From: Gemmatimonadota bacterium
Lineage (GTDB): Bacteria > Gemmatimonadota > Gemmatimonadetes > Gemmatimonadales > GWC2-71-9
DNA: 64,000 nt
Assembly: GCA_003223395.1 (NCBI GenBank)
Contig: QHUZ01000022.1
Coordinates: 1 to 64,000, forward strand
Direction: 5' to 3'
Under the pieces are notes generated by a model. The model did not search any database and was not told where the DNA came from. It saw nothing but the letters and a program-made list of their open reading frames with translations. The translations under genes were made by a program, and so were the position numbers. The number at the start of each line of letters is the position of its first letter. Position 1 is the first letter of the stretch. This document shows, one piece after another, positions 35,784 to 44,699 of this stretch.

Positions 35784-38471
35784 ATGCCGACGATGCTCCA
35801 GCTGCTCCTCGCTCTGGCGGGAAATCATCCGCCCCTCGTTGTCGTGGACTCGCCACCTCCAGCGCCGCCGGCGCCGCAGCAGGTCCGTGCCATTCGCCTG
35901 AATGGTGGTCAGGCCGTCACGATCGACGGTGTGCTGAACGAACCCCTCTGGCAGGCCGCCGAGCGGCTCACCGGGTTTACGCAGCGCGATCCCAATCAGG
36001 GGGCGATGCCGACCGAGAGCACGGTCGTCTTCGTGGCGTACGACGACGCGGCGCTCTACATCGGGGCGCGGCTTTACGACTCGCATCCCGATTCGATCGT
36101 CGGGCGCCTCGCACGCCGCGATCAGGGCACCAGCTCCGACCGCTTCCAGGTCTACATCGATTCCTATCACGACAAGCGCAGCGGCTTCTACTTCGGGATC
36201 AATGCGGCCGGGACGCTCTATGACGGGACGCTCTTCAACGACGACTGGGACGACGACACCTGGGACGGCGTGTGGGAAGGGAAGGTCACTCGGGACGCGT
36301 CGGGGTGGACCATCGAGATGCGCATCCCGTACTCCCAGCTCCGGTTCGTGAAAAGCCCGCAGTACGTGTGGGGCATCAATTTCCGCCGCGATATCGCGCG
36401 CAAGAACGAGTTCGATTACATCGTCTACACGCCGCGCGAGGCCCGAGGCTTCGTGTCGCGGTTCCCGGATCTCGTGGGGATCGAGCGCATCGCGCCGCCA
36501 CGGCGCCTCGAGATCTCGCCTTATGCGACGAGCCGCGCCGCATTTACCCATCCGCCGGCCGGTAACCCGTTCAACGACGGCTCAAAGTTCGACCCCGGAT
36601 TCGGCGCTGATGCGAAGATCGGCCTCGGCTCGAATCTGACGCTCAACGCCACCATCAATCCCGATTTCGGCCAGGTCGAAGTCGATCCCGCCGTCGTGAA
36701 CCTGAGCGATCGCGAGACCTTCTTCAACGAAAAGCGGCCGTTCTTCGTCGAGGGCTCTTCCATTTTCGAATTCGGGTTCGGCGGCCAGAGCAATTTCTGG
36801 GGATTCAATTGGTCGGGGCCGAGCTTCTTCTACAGCAGGCGCATCGGCCGCTCGCTTTCAGCACCGGGCGCGCCTGCCAACGGGTACGTCGACGGGCCCG
36901 ACGGCGCGCACATCCTCGGCGCGCTGAAGTTGACCGGCAAAGTCGCAGGCAGCTGGAACGTCGGGGGCCTCACCGCGGTCACGGCTCGCGAGCGCGCGAC
37001 CCTGCAGGACAGCCTTGGGGTGCGCTGGGGCCAGGAAATGGAGCCGCTCGCGGCCTACGGCGTGTATCGGGCGCAGAAAGAGTTCGACAAGGGCCGGCAG
37101 GGGCTCGGATTCATCAGCACATTCGCCGGTCGCGCGTTCGAGGATCCCGCGCTGCGGGACGTCCGGAACAACACCTCTGGGACGCTGGGAGCCGACGGCT
37201 GGGTCTTTCTGGATAGCGCGAAGACGTGGGTGACGACCGCGTGGGTCGCGGGCTCGCGCATCGCAGGATCGCCGGCCCGGCTCACCGCGGTGCAGCGCAA
37301 TTCGGTGCACTATTTTCAGCGCCCCGACGCACCGAGTGTACGAGTCGATTCGAACGCCACGTCGCTCACGGGTACGGCGGCACGGTTCACGCTCGCCAAG
37401 CAGCGTGGCAATACCTTCGTGAACTCCGCGTTCGGCATCATCTCGCCCGGATTCGACGTAAACGATCTCGGCTTCCTGTCGCGGACCGGGTACATCAACA
37501 TGCATCTGGGCGGCGGGCGCAGCTGGAGCAAACCCGGCAAACATTTCCGCTATGCGGAAACCGGCGGCGCGCTGTTCCGAAACTACGACTGGGACGGCAA
37601 CATCAACTGGTCGGGTGGGTTCAACTTCGGCTATGTGCAGTTCAACAACTACTACTGGGTCAACTGGAACGTCGCGTACAATCCGTGGACCGTCGACAAT
37701 CGCCGCACGCGCGGTGGACCCTTGCTGCTGCTGCCGCCGGGATATCAGTTCGGGCTCGACTTGGGTTCGGACAGCCGCAAATCGCTGACCCTCAGCGGCG
37801 GCGCGTTCACGTACTTCCGCTCGTCACAGGACGTAGAGTGGTCCACGTACGTCAACATGCAGTACCGGCCCGCTCCCAACGTCTCGGTCAGTGTGGGACC
37901 GAACCTGTACAAACAGACCCAGCCCTATCAGTACATCACCGCGATTGCCGACTCAACCGGTGGGGCGCCCAACACGTTCAACACTCACTACATCTTCGGT
38001 GGGCTCAGTCAGACGGAATTGTCGGCAGCCATTCGTCTCAACTGGACCTACAGCCCGATGCTTTCGCTGCAGCTCTACGCGCAGCCGCTGATTTCAGCGG
38101 GCCGCTACGACTACTACCGCGAGCTCGCAAGGCCGCGCAGTGCGTCGTTCATCCGCTACGGCCGCGACAACGGGTCGACGATCGCGTACGTCGATTCGAC
38201 GAACTCGTACACCGTCGATCCCGACGGCCCGGGCCCGGCGCAGCCGATGTCGTTTGGCAACCAGAGCTTCAACTTCAAGTCGCTGCGCGGCAACGCCGTG
38301 CTGCGCTGGGAGTACATGCCGGGTTCGACGCTGTACTTCGTCTGGACGCAGAGCCGCTCGGCCTTCGATGACAACGGAGACTTCAGGTTCGGCTCCTCAA
38401 TGCGGAGCATGCTCACGGCGCCTGCCGAGAACATTTTCATGATCAAAGCGACGTATTGGTGGAATCCGTAG
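35784..38471 (+). CDS. DUF5916-type outer-membrane protein with N-terminal CBM9-like domain
   Basis: An exported protein of 895 residues. The N-terminal half has a carbohydrate-binding-module-9-like sandwich (TIDGVLNEPLWQAAERLTGF; WTIEMRIPYSQLRF). The C-terminal half is a long beta-barrel region with FGQVEVDPAVVNLSDRETFF and NEKRPFFVEGSSIFEFG, which are signature strings of DUF5916 proteins, ending MIKATYWWNP. The function of the family is unknown; an outer-membrane role is likely. The signal peptide is short (MPTMLQLLLALAGN). The gene is bracketed by two copies of the palindrome (35622, 38498). Confidence 0.85.
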   Translation: MPTMLQLLLALAGNHPPLVVVDSPPPAPPAPQQVRAIRLNGGQAVTIDGVLNEPLWQAAERLTGFTQRDPNQGAMPTESTVVFVAYDDAALYIGARLYDSHPDSIVGRLARRDQGTSSDRFQVYIDSYHDKRSGFYFGINAAGTLYDGTLFNDDWDDDTWDGVWEGKVTRDASGWTIEMRIPYSQLRFVKSPQYVWGINFRRDIARKNEFDYIVYTPREARGFVSRFPDLVGIERIAPPRRLEISPYATSRAAFTHPPAGNPFNDGSKFDPGFGADAKIGLGSNLTLNATINPDFGQVEVDPAVVNLSDRETFFNEKRPFFVEGSSIFEFGFGGQSNFWGFNWSGPSFFYSRRIGRSLSAPGAPANGYVDGPDGAHILGALKLTGKVAGSWNVGGLTAVTARERATLQDSLGVRWGQEMEPLAAYGVYRAQKEFDKGRQGLGFISTFAGRAFEDPALRDVRNNTSGTLGADGWVFLDSAKTWVTTAWVAGSRIAGSPARLTAVQRNSVHYFQRPDAPSVRVDSNATSLTGTAARFTLAKQRGNTFVNSAFGIISPGFDVNDLGFLSRTGYINMHLGGGRSWSKPGKHFRYAETGGALFRNYDWDGNINWSGGFNFGYVQFNNYYWVNWNVAYNPWTVDNRRTRGGPLLLLPPGYQFGLDLGSDSRKSLTLSGGAFTYFRSSQDVEWSTYVNMQYRPAPNVSVSVGPNLYKQTQPYQYITAIADSTGGAPNTFNTHYIFGGLSQTELSAAIRLNWTYSPMLSLQLYAQPLISAGRYDYYRELARPRSASFIRYGRDNGSTIAYVDSTNSYTVDPDGPGPAQPMSFGNQSFNFKSLRGNAVLRWEYMPGSTLYFVWTQSRSAFDDNGDFRFGSSMRSMLTAPAENIFMIKATYWWNP

Positions 38472-38497
38472 ACAAACGGCTGATGTGATGGGGTAAT

Positions 38498-38525
38498 GTA
38501 GGGGCGCAGCATGCTGCGCCCCTAC
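38498..38525. repeat. Palindromic repeat, copy 2
   Basis: A perfect 28-bp dyad containing the same 22-bp core as copy 1 and extended by GTA/TAC. It lies 26 nt after the DUF5916 stop and 1 nt beyond the thiD stop (38527 on the minus strand), so it occupies the shared 3' region of two convergent genes. A bidirectional terminator or REP-like role is possible. Confidence 0.9.
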
Positions 38526-38526
38526 T

Positions 38527-39339
38527 TCACATCCCCTCCTGCGGCGGCCTGGGCGGCGCCGGCACAAAATGATTTAACGGTCCGTGTCCCTTGCCAAACC
38601 CCGGCGCCGCCGCAATCGCGCGATGGACGAAGTCGAGGCCATCGGCCACGGCCTGTTCCAGCGGCCGCCCCAACGCGAGCCCCGCTGTTATCGCGGCCGA
38701 CAGCGTGCAGCCGGTGCCATGCGTTGACGTCGTGTCGATGCGCGCATGGGTGAAGCGGTGCACCGAGCCGTCGTGCACCAGGACGTCGACGATCGTCGTC
38801 GTGTCGGCCAGATGCCCGCCTTTCACGAGCGCGGCGCGCGCACCCAGCGCGACGAGCGCGCGCCCGGCCCGCTCCATCTGATCGGGCGTTCGCACCTCCC
38901 CGCCGACGAGAATCTCCGCCTCGTTCAGATTCGGCGTCACGAGGAGTGCGAGCGGGGCGAGGCGTCGCGCGATGCGCTGCTCGGCAGCGCGATCGAGCAA
39001 CCGGTCGCCGGACGTCGCCACCATCACGGGGTCGAGCACGTAGGTCGTGAAACGATGCCGGGCGATGCGTTCCGCGACGGTGTCGACGATGTCTCGCGAT
39101 CCCAGCATGCCGGTCTTGATCGCGGCCGGTCGCAGGTCTTCCGCCAGCGCGTCGATCTGCTTGGCCACCAGCTCGGCGGGCAACGCCTGCCAGGCGGAGA
39201 CGCCGATCGTGTTCTGGGCGGTGACCGCCGTGATTGCGCTGGTGCCATAGACGCCGAACTGATGAAACGTCTTGAGATCGGCCTGGATACCGGCCGCGCC
39301 ACCCGAATCGGAGCCCGCGATCGTGAGCGCGATTCTCAT
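38527..39339 (-). CDS. thiD: Hydroxymethylpyrimidine/phosphomethylpyrimidine kinase
   Basis: Thiamine pyrimidine branch kinase of 270 residues, ribokinase fold. N-terminal [29 protein letters not shown]-type [40 protein letters not shown] and the anion hole [16 protein letters not shown] are all conserved. No other thiamine gene adjoins and no TPP riboswitch is visible in the 57-nt gap to the divergent methyltransferase gene. Confidence 0.96.
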   Translation of the reverse strand: MRIALTIAGSDSGGAAGIQADLKTFHQFGVYGTSAITAVTAQNTIGVSAWQALPAELVAKQIDALAEDLRPAAIKTGMLGSRDIVDTVAERIARHRFTTYVLDPVMVATSGDRLLDRAAEQRIARRLAPLALLVTPNLNEAEILVGGEVRTPDQMERAGRALVALGARAALVKGGHLADTTTIVDVLVHDGSVHRFTHARIDTTSTHGTGCTLSAAITAGLALGRPLEQAVADGLDFVHRAIAAAPGFGKGHGPLNHFVPAPPRPPQEGM

Positions 39340-39396
39340 GAAGTCCGGAGCGGTGCCTTGGCGAAACCAAGGACGGTCGCAATCTTAGGGGCACCT

Positions 39397-40194
39397 GTGA
39401 CCGGTACGAGGACACGCATTCGCAGTAATCTGCAGTCGACCGTCCGCGATCTCCAACGCCGCAAGGCGCGCGGACGGCGCGGGCTGGCGGTTGTGGAGGG
39501 CGTGCGGCTCGTGGAAGAGGCGCTGGCCGCCGGTCTCGAGTTCAAAGGCGCCCTCGTGTCGCCCGAGCTCGCGCGCACGACGCGAGGCCAGGCGCTCACG
39601 GCCGAGCTCGCGAGCCACGCGGTCGCCGTCGAGGAAGTCGGCTCGCGGACGTTCGGCGATCTCGCCGGCACCGACACGCCGCAGGGAATTCTCGCGATCG
39701 TGCAGCCGCGCACGTGGGCGCTGACGGACATCGCCACGGGGCCGCTGCTCGTCGTGGACGGCGTGCAGGATCCCGGCAACGTCGGCACGCTGATCCGCAC
39801 CGCGCACGCGCTCGGCGCATCGGCGAGTCTGTTGCTCCGCGGCAGCGCGGACCCGATGAATCCGAAGGCGTTGCGGGCGGCGATGGGCGCGACGTTCCGG
39901 CACCCCGTCGTGCAGCTCGACGACGGACCGTTCATCACGTGGGCGCGGGAGCGCGGCTTCACGTTGTGGGCCGCCGCGGCGGACGGTGCGCCGCTCCCGC
40001 GCGCGCTCGATTCGAGGACTTCGCCCAAGGAGCTGATTGCTGTGATCGTCGGGAACGAAGGAGCGGGGATTCGCCCGCAGCTCAATGAGATCGCGGCGCA
40101 GCGGGTCGCGATTCCGCTGGCGCGTGGCGCCGAGTCGCTCAACGTCGCCGTGGCGACGGGAATCCTGCTCTACGAGGTTCTGCGTGGGCGTTGA
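39397..40194 (+). CDS. TrmH/SpoU-family RNA 2'-O-methyltransferase
   Basis: A 265-residue SPOUT methyltransferase, probably acting on 23S rRNA or tRNA. An N-terminal substrate-binding subdomain (RRGLAVVEGVRLVEEALAAG) leads into the knot domain with motif 1 VDGVQDPGNVGTLIRTA, motif 2 AVIVGNEGAGI and motif 3 IPLARGAESLNVAVATGILLYE. GTG 39397 is chosen. The long upstream ORF extension is the complement of thiD. It overlaps the prepilin peptidase start by 11 nt. Confidence 0.92.
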   Translation: MTGTRTRIRSNLQSTVRDLQRRKARGRRGLAVVEGVRLVEEALAAGLEFKGALVSPELARTTRGQALTAELASHAVAVEEVGSRTFGDLAGTDTPQGILAIVQPRTWALTDIATGPLLVVDGVQDPGNVGTLIRTAHALGASASLLLRGSADPMNPKALRAAMGATFRHPVVQLDDGPFITWARERGFTLWAAAADGAPLPRALDSRTSPKELIAVIVGNEGAGIRPQLNEIAAQRVAIPLARGAESLNVAVATGILLYEVLRGR

Positions 40195-40954
40195 TATCGT
40201 CATCCTGGCGGGTGTCGTGCTGCTCGGCCTCTGCGTCGGCAGCTTCCTCAACGTCTGCATCCTGCGGCTGCCGCGCGATCAGTCGTTGATCCGGCCGCGC
40301 TCGACCTGCCCGAACTGTAAACAGCCCATCGCCTGGCGCGACAACATCCCCGTCTTTTCCTGGCTGTGGCTGCGCGGCAAATGCCGCTGGTGTCATCATC
40401 CCATCTCCAAACAGTATCCGCTCATCGAGGCGCTGGTCGGCGTATTGTTCGGCGCCTCGCTGCTGGCGTATGGCATGACGTGGCACGCCGTCGCGGCTGC
40501 GCTGTTCGGGACACTGCTGCTCGGCATCGCAATCACCGACGCGCGCCACTACATCATCCCGGACGAGTTCACCTGGGGCGGGCTCGTCATCGGGCTGCTG
40601 CTCGCACTCGGCGGCGGCGTGGATGGCTTTCTGCAGGCGCTGCTCGGCGCGGCGGTCGGGTTCGTGCTGCTCTGGCTCGTCGGAATGGCGGGAACGTGGG
40701 TCTTCAAAGAAGAAGCAATGGGCGGCGGGGACGTAAAAATGATGGCGATGGTCGGCAGCTTCGTCGGGTGGCGCGGCGTGCTGCTCACCGTGTTCGCGGG
40801 TGCAGCGCTGGGCTCGCTCATCTTCATCCCACTGTCGATCAAAAAGAAGCGACTGGTGCCGTTCGGGGTATTCCTCGCTGTTGGTGCGGCGGTGGCGTTC
40901 CTGTTTGGTGACGTGATCATTGCCTGGTACGGGCATTTCCTCAAAGGCGACTGA
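40184..40954 (+). CDS. pilD: Type IV prepilin peptidase / N-methyltransferase (PilD/GspO)
   Basis: Inner-membrane aspartyl protease that cleaves and methylates type IV pilin-like proteins, 256 residues and eight TM segments. Near the N-terminus are GSFLNVCILRLPR and the cytoplasmic zinc site CPNCKQPI ... CRWCHHPI. Catalytic aspartates are in ITDARHYIIPDEFT and in GGGDVKMMAMVG (the GxGD motif). GTG 40184 is chosen. It likely serves the GspE/PilB system whose ATPase is at the window start, although far apart. Confidence 0.95.
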   Translation: MGVDIVILAGVVLLGLCVGSFLNVCILRLPRDQSLIRPRSTCPNCKQPIAWRDNIPVFSWLWLRGKCRWCHHPISKQYPLIEALVGVLFGASLLAYGMTWHAVAAALFGTLLLGIAITDARHYIIPDEFTWGGLVIGLLLALGGGVDGFLQALLGAAVGFVLLWLVGMAGTWVFKEEAMGGGDVKMMAMVGSFVGWRGVLLTVFAGAALGSLIFIPLSIKKKRLVPFGVFLAVGAAVAFLFGDVIIAWYGHFLKGD

Positions 40955-40957
40955 TAG

Positions 40958-42124
40958 ATGGGTAATCCCTTCGAAGGACTATTTGACTCGGGCGACGTGC
41001 TGGAGCGCGTCGGGATCGATCTCACGGCGCAGGCGCGCCGCGGCGATCTCGAGCCGGTGCGGTGCCGCGACGCCGAGATCTCGCGCGTCGTGGATATCCT
41101 GCTGCGGCAGGGGAAGAACAACGCCGCGCTCGTGGGACGCGCCGGGGTCGGGAAGACCGCTGTGGTGGAAGGCCTGGCACAACGCATCGCGGCCGGGGAC
41201 GTGCCACCCGCCCTCAAGGATGCGCGCATTCTGGGACTGGACCACGTTTCGATGCTGGCGGGCACGTCGTTCCGCGGCCAGTACGAAGAGCGGATCCGCC
41301 GTCTCGTGCAGGCCCTGCAAGCCGACCGCAATCTGATCTTGTTCGTGGACGAGCTGCACAACCTCATCGGGCAGGGCACGGCGATGGGCGCGGCGATGGA
41401 CGCCGCGAACATGCTGAAGCCCGCATTGGTGCGCGGCGACATCCGCGTGATCGGCGCGACGACGGGCGAGGAGTACGCCAAGTGGATCAAGACAGATCCC
41501 GCGCTCGAGCGGCGCTTCCAGCCGGTCACGATCGAAGAGTTGGACGCGATCCAGACATGGGAGGTCCTGGTGGCGCGCCGGCAGCGGCTCGAGCGGCATC
41601 ACGCCGTGGCGATCACGGACGACGCGCTCAAGGCGGCGATCGTGCTGACCGACCGCTTTGTGACCGACCGCGCTCGGCCCGACAAGGCGATCGACGTGCT
41701 CGACGAGGCATGCGCGCATGCGCAGGCGACGGCGCGCGTGTCTCCAGAGCTCGACAAGCTGATTCGCGACCGCAAAAAGGTCGAGGCGATGATTCGCCGC
41801 GGATTGACGGAGGAAGGAGACGAGCCGGCACCGCAGGAGCCGATGCCGGATCTCGCGACCGTACTGCAGCGATTTGGTGAAGAGATCGAGCAAATGCTCG
41901 GAGGCGGCGAAGGGCGGCGCAAGGCGGCGAAAGAAGCGGCGGCAGAATCAGCGCCGCCCCCCGCCGCCGCTTCACCTCGCCGCCCGTCGTTGGAAGACCA
42001 GCGCATCGATCTCGACCGCCGCCTGCGCGCCGAGCTCGAGCGGCAGGGCCTCGTCGTCACGGGCAAGGAAGTGGCGCGCGTCGTCGGGCAGGCTGTCGGG
42101 AAGGGGATCGAGTGGGCCGGGTGA
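40958..42124 (+). CDS. Stand-alone ClpA/ClpB D1-type AAA+ ATPase
   Basis: A 388-residue protein matching only the first nucleotide-binding domain of ClpA/ClpB/ClpC. Visible are CRDAEISRVVDILLRQGKNNAAL, Walker A GRAGVGKTAVVEGLAQRI, pore loop region GTSFRGQYEERIRRLV, Walker B LILFVDELHNLIG, sensor 1 VIGATTGEEYAKWI, Arg finger DPALERRFQPV and DKAIDVLDEACAHA. The Clp_N domain and D2 are absent. The C-terminus has a low-complexity Ala/Pro stretch and VVTGKEVARVVGQAVG, which resembles the pre-D2 linker. No peptidase-docking loop is seen. It is followed by a coupled lipoprotein gene (GTGA). Confidence 0.85.
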   Translation: MGNPFEGLFDSGDVLERVGIDLTAQARRGDLEPVRCRDAEISRVVDILLRQGKNNAALVGRAGVGKTAVVEGLAQRIAAGDVPPALKDARILGLDHVSMLAGTSFRGQYEERIRRLVQALQADRNLILFVDELHNLIGQGTAMGAAMDAANMLKPALVRGDIRVIGATTGEEYAKWIKTDPALERRFQPVTIEELDAIQTWEVLVARRQRLERHHAVAITDDALKAAIVLTDRFVTDRARPDKAIDVLDEACAHAQATARVSPELDKLIRDRKKVEAMIRRGLTEEGDEPAPQEPMPDLATVLQRFGEEIEQMLGGGEGRRKAAKEAAAESAPPPAAASPRRPSLEDQRIDLDRRLRAELERQGLVVTGKEVARVVGQAVGKGIEWAG

Positions 42125-43341
42125 GCCGACTCGCTGTCGGTGGTGTCGTCGTGGTGCTGAGCTTGGGATGCCGCGAGCGTGCGCAGGCGGTGCAGGGCGA
42201 GGCGGAGCTGAAGGACATGGTGCACCGGATGATGCCCGTCGTCGCGCAGGCCACCGGGTTACAATTCAAGCGCGAGCCGCTCGTGCTCCGCCGCAGCCGC
42301 GCGCAGGTCCGCGACTACGTCATCCACAAGTTTGACCAAGACCTGCCGGCCGCCGACCTCGCCGGACTGCAGTCGGCGCTGCGGCTGTTCGGCCTGATTC
42401 CCGACTCGCTCCAGCTGCGACCGACGATGATCGACCTGCTCACCGAGCAGATCGCCGGCTACTATGATCCCGACTCGAACGCGCTGTTCATCCCCGCGGA
42501 CATCGACGAGTTCCAGCTGCGCATCGTCGTGTCGCACGAGCTGGTGCATGCCTTGCAAGACCAGTACGTCCATCTCGATTCGATCATCACGCAGCGCCAC
42601 GCGAACGACCGGCGCTCGGCCGCGCAGGCCATCCTCGAGGGACAGGCGACCGTCGCACAGATTTCCGTCCTGATGCCGGAGCAGAAGCCCGACACCTTGC
42701 CGCTGGGCTTGTTCTGGAAACAGCGCGCGGCGATGGCCGCGCAGCAGGCGCAAATGAAGGAATTCGCCCGGGCGCCCCTGTGGATCCGCGAAGGGCTCGT
42801 CTTCCCTTACCTCGGCGGGGCCGACTTCATCGTCTGGTTCCGGCGCACCTACCTCGGCCGCTCCGTCCTCGACTCGATGCCGAGGTCGACCGAACAGATC
42901 CTGCATCCCGAGCGGTACCGTGAGCATGACGAGCCGACGGATTTGAGCTACGCCTCGGGCGAACCGGATACGGTCCGGTGGGAAGACAACCTGGGCGAGT
43001 TCGAAACGCGGCTGCTCTTCCAGCAATTGCTCGGCAACGAAGCGGAAGCGGCGACGCTCGCGACGGGGTGGGATGGCGATCGCTATCAGGTGCTCGGTGC
43101 GAACAGCGATGCGCTCGTGTGGTACAGCGTCTGGGACGACGCCCCGGCAGCGACGCGGTTCACGAGTGGGCTGCAACGCGCCTGGGCAACACGACGGCCG
43201 GACGGCCGGACGGCCCGACGGTCGGACATAAAACAGCTCACGATCCAAGGCCGGCCGGTTGTCCGCTTGGTTGATGCTCCCAACGATTGGAAAGGGTGGA
43301 GCTCGCTTCCGACCGTACGCCTCAGTGGAGGAGGCGAGTAA
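42121..43341 (+). CDS. Putative zincin-like metalloprotease lipoprotein
   Basis: About 406 residues. GTG 42121 overlaps the Clp gene stop and gives a lipoprotein signal (SRLAVGGVVVVLSLGC). The zinc motif VVSHELVHALQDQYV (HExxH) is followed ~25 residues on by ILEGQATVAQIS, whose Glu is the expected third ligand of a gluzincin-type site. GYYDPDSNALFIP precedes the motif. I do not recognise a named family. Near the end, tandem CGGACGGC-type DNA repeats encode RRPDGRTARRSD. It is convergent with the DUF445 gene (20-nt overlap). Confidence 0.75.
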   Translation: MSRLAVGGVVVVLSLGCRERAQAVQGEAELKDMVHRMMPVVAQATGLQFKREPLVLRRSRAQVRDYVIHKFDQDLPAADLAGLQSALRLFGLIPDSLQLRPTMIDLLTEQIAGYYDPDSNALFIPADIDEFQLRIVVSHELVHALQDQYVHLDSIITQRHANDRRSAAQAILEGQATVAQISVLMPEQKPDTLPLGLFWKQRAAMAAQQAQMKEFARAPLWIREGLVFPYLGGADFIVWFRRTYLGRSVLDSMPRSTEQILHPERYREHDEPTDLSYASGEPDTVRWEDNLGEFETRLLFQQLLGNEAEAATLATGWDGDRYQVLGANSDALVWYSVWDDAPAATRFTSGLQRAWATRRPDGRTARRSDIKQLTIQGRPVVRLVDAPNDWKGWSSLPTVRLSGGGE

Positions 43342-44638
43342 TCGAGTAGATCAGCAAGCCGACGAGCCCGCCGACGAGCGTGCCGTTGATCCGCACAAAC
43401 TGCAGGTCCCGTCCCACCGCCAGCTCGAATCGCCGCGACGTCGCGTCCGGGTCCCAACTCGCCACGGTCTGCGCGATCAAGTCACCGATCTCGTGGCGAT
43501 ACTTTTCGACGACCCCTGCCGTGACGTCGATCAGCAGATCGTCGATCTCGGCGAGGAGCGTGGGGTTCGATAGCAGGGCGACGCCGAATTCGGCGAGGCC
43601 GCTGTCGAGCGGGCTTGGCCCGGGATTGGTCCCGCCGTCGGTCCCGGTCGCATACTTGGTCACCGCCTGCCGCACCCCATCCCACAACTTCCGCGCCAAC
43701 TCGTCCGTCTGCGCCCCCATGAGCCACTCTTCCTTCAACGCCTCCGCGCGCGCGATCACTTCCGGCGAATGCTGCAACCGCTCGATGAAGTCGCGAATCG
43801 CGTTGTCGAAGGCGGTGCGCAGCGGATGGGCTGGATCCATCACCATGTCATGCAGCAGGCGTTCGACCGCCACGATGATTTTTTGATAGATCTTGTCGTC
43901 GAGGACGGGAGGCACCCACCACGGCGTCTCGGCGCGTACGCGCTCCCGGATCAAGTCGCGGTTGTTCCGGACCGCCTCCGCCGCGAGGCGCACGGTCGCG
44001 CTGAGCAGCTCTTCCTGCCGGTTGTCGCCGAGCGCCAGCGCCAGCGTCTTGCCGAGCGCCGGCGCCACGCGAAATGAGCGCACACGGTTCCGCACGACCT
44101 GACTCACGAGATCCTGTAGCTCGTTAGGCGGCAGTCCATCCAGCGTCTTCACGAGACCGCTCGCGAACTGCCGGGAGATCTGACGCGCATGCTCGCGGTC
44201 GGCGAGCCACTGCGCCGCGCGCTCGGCGGGATGCACGCGACGCAGGTTGGCGGCGATGACTTCGCGCGACAGGAAGTGGTTCTGTACGAAGTTGCCGAGG
44301 ATCTGTCCGATCCGCTCTTTCCGTTTGGCGACGATGGCGGTGTGAGGAATCGGCAGGCCGAGTGGGTGTCGGAACAGCGCCGTGACCGCGAACCAGTCGG
44401 CCAGGCCGCCCACCAGTGACGCCTCGGCGGTCGCACGGACGTATCCGAGCCAGGGGTACAGGGGCTCGTAGATGCTCGCGACGACGAAAATGACCAGCGC
44501 GATCGCCAGCAAGCCCGTGGCGCGCCGCTTCATGGCGTTCAGGCGGGCTTCGCGCTCGGCGTCGTCAGGTCTTGTCCACTGGGGGATTACCTGCTGCGCC
44601 TGCTGCGTCTGCTGCGTCTCAGAGATCTTGCCCAGCAT
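43322..44638 (-). CDS. DUF445 family membrane-anchored protein
   Basis: About 438 residues. A TM helix near the N-terminus (GLLAIALVIFVVASIY) is followed by the DUF445 signature ATAEASLVGGLADWFAVTALFRHPLGLPIPHTAIV, a long helical body, and a C-terminal membrane segment (NGTLVGGLVGLLIYSITRLL). Function is unknown. ATG 44638 is preferred to the ORF's 44683. The N-terminus has a Gln/Thr run (TQQTQQAQQ) from CTG/CAG-type DNA repeats. It is divergent from ffh, with a 61-nt spacer presumably holding both promoters. Confidence 0.85.
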   Translation of the reverse strand: MLGKISETQQTQQAQQVIPQWTRPDDAEREARLNAMKRRATGLLAIALVIFVVASIYEPLYPWLGYVRATAEASLVGGLADWFAVTALFRHPLGLPIPHTAIVAKRKERIGQILGNFVQNHFLSREVIAANLRRVHPAERAAQWLADREHARQISRQFASGLVKTLDGLPPNELQDLVSQVVRNRVRSFRVAPALGKTLALALGDNRQEELLSATVRLAAEAVRNNRDLIRERVRAETPWWVPPVLDDKIYQKIIVAVERLLHDMVMDPAHPLRTAFDNAIRDFIERLQHSPEVIARAEALKEEWLMGAQTDELARKLWDGVRQAVTKYATGTDGGTNPGPSPLDSGLAEFGVALLSNPTLLAEIDDLLIDVTAGVVEKYRHEIGDLIAQTVASWDPDATSRRFELAVGRDLQFVRINGTLVGGLVGLLIYSITRLLH

Positions 44639-44699
44639 GGGTGCCAAGATAAGGCTCCCCCTTGGTTTAAGGGTACTCGCCATTTAGCTTGCTACGCTT

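Noticed and set aside
38746-39396. Long N-terminal extension of the RNA methyltransferase
   Set aside because: It is antisense to thiD. The conserved SpoU start fits GTG 39397.
39340-39396. TPP riboswitch upstream of thiD
   Set aside because: The gap to the divergent gene is only 57 nt and has no thi-box-like sequence.
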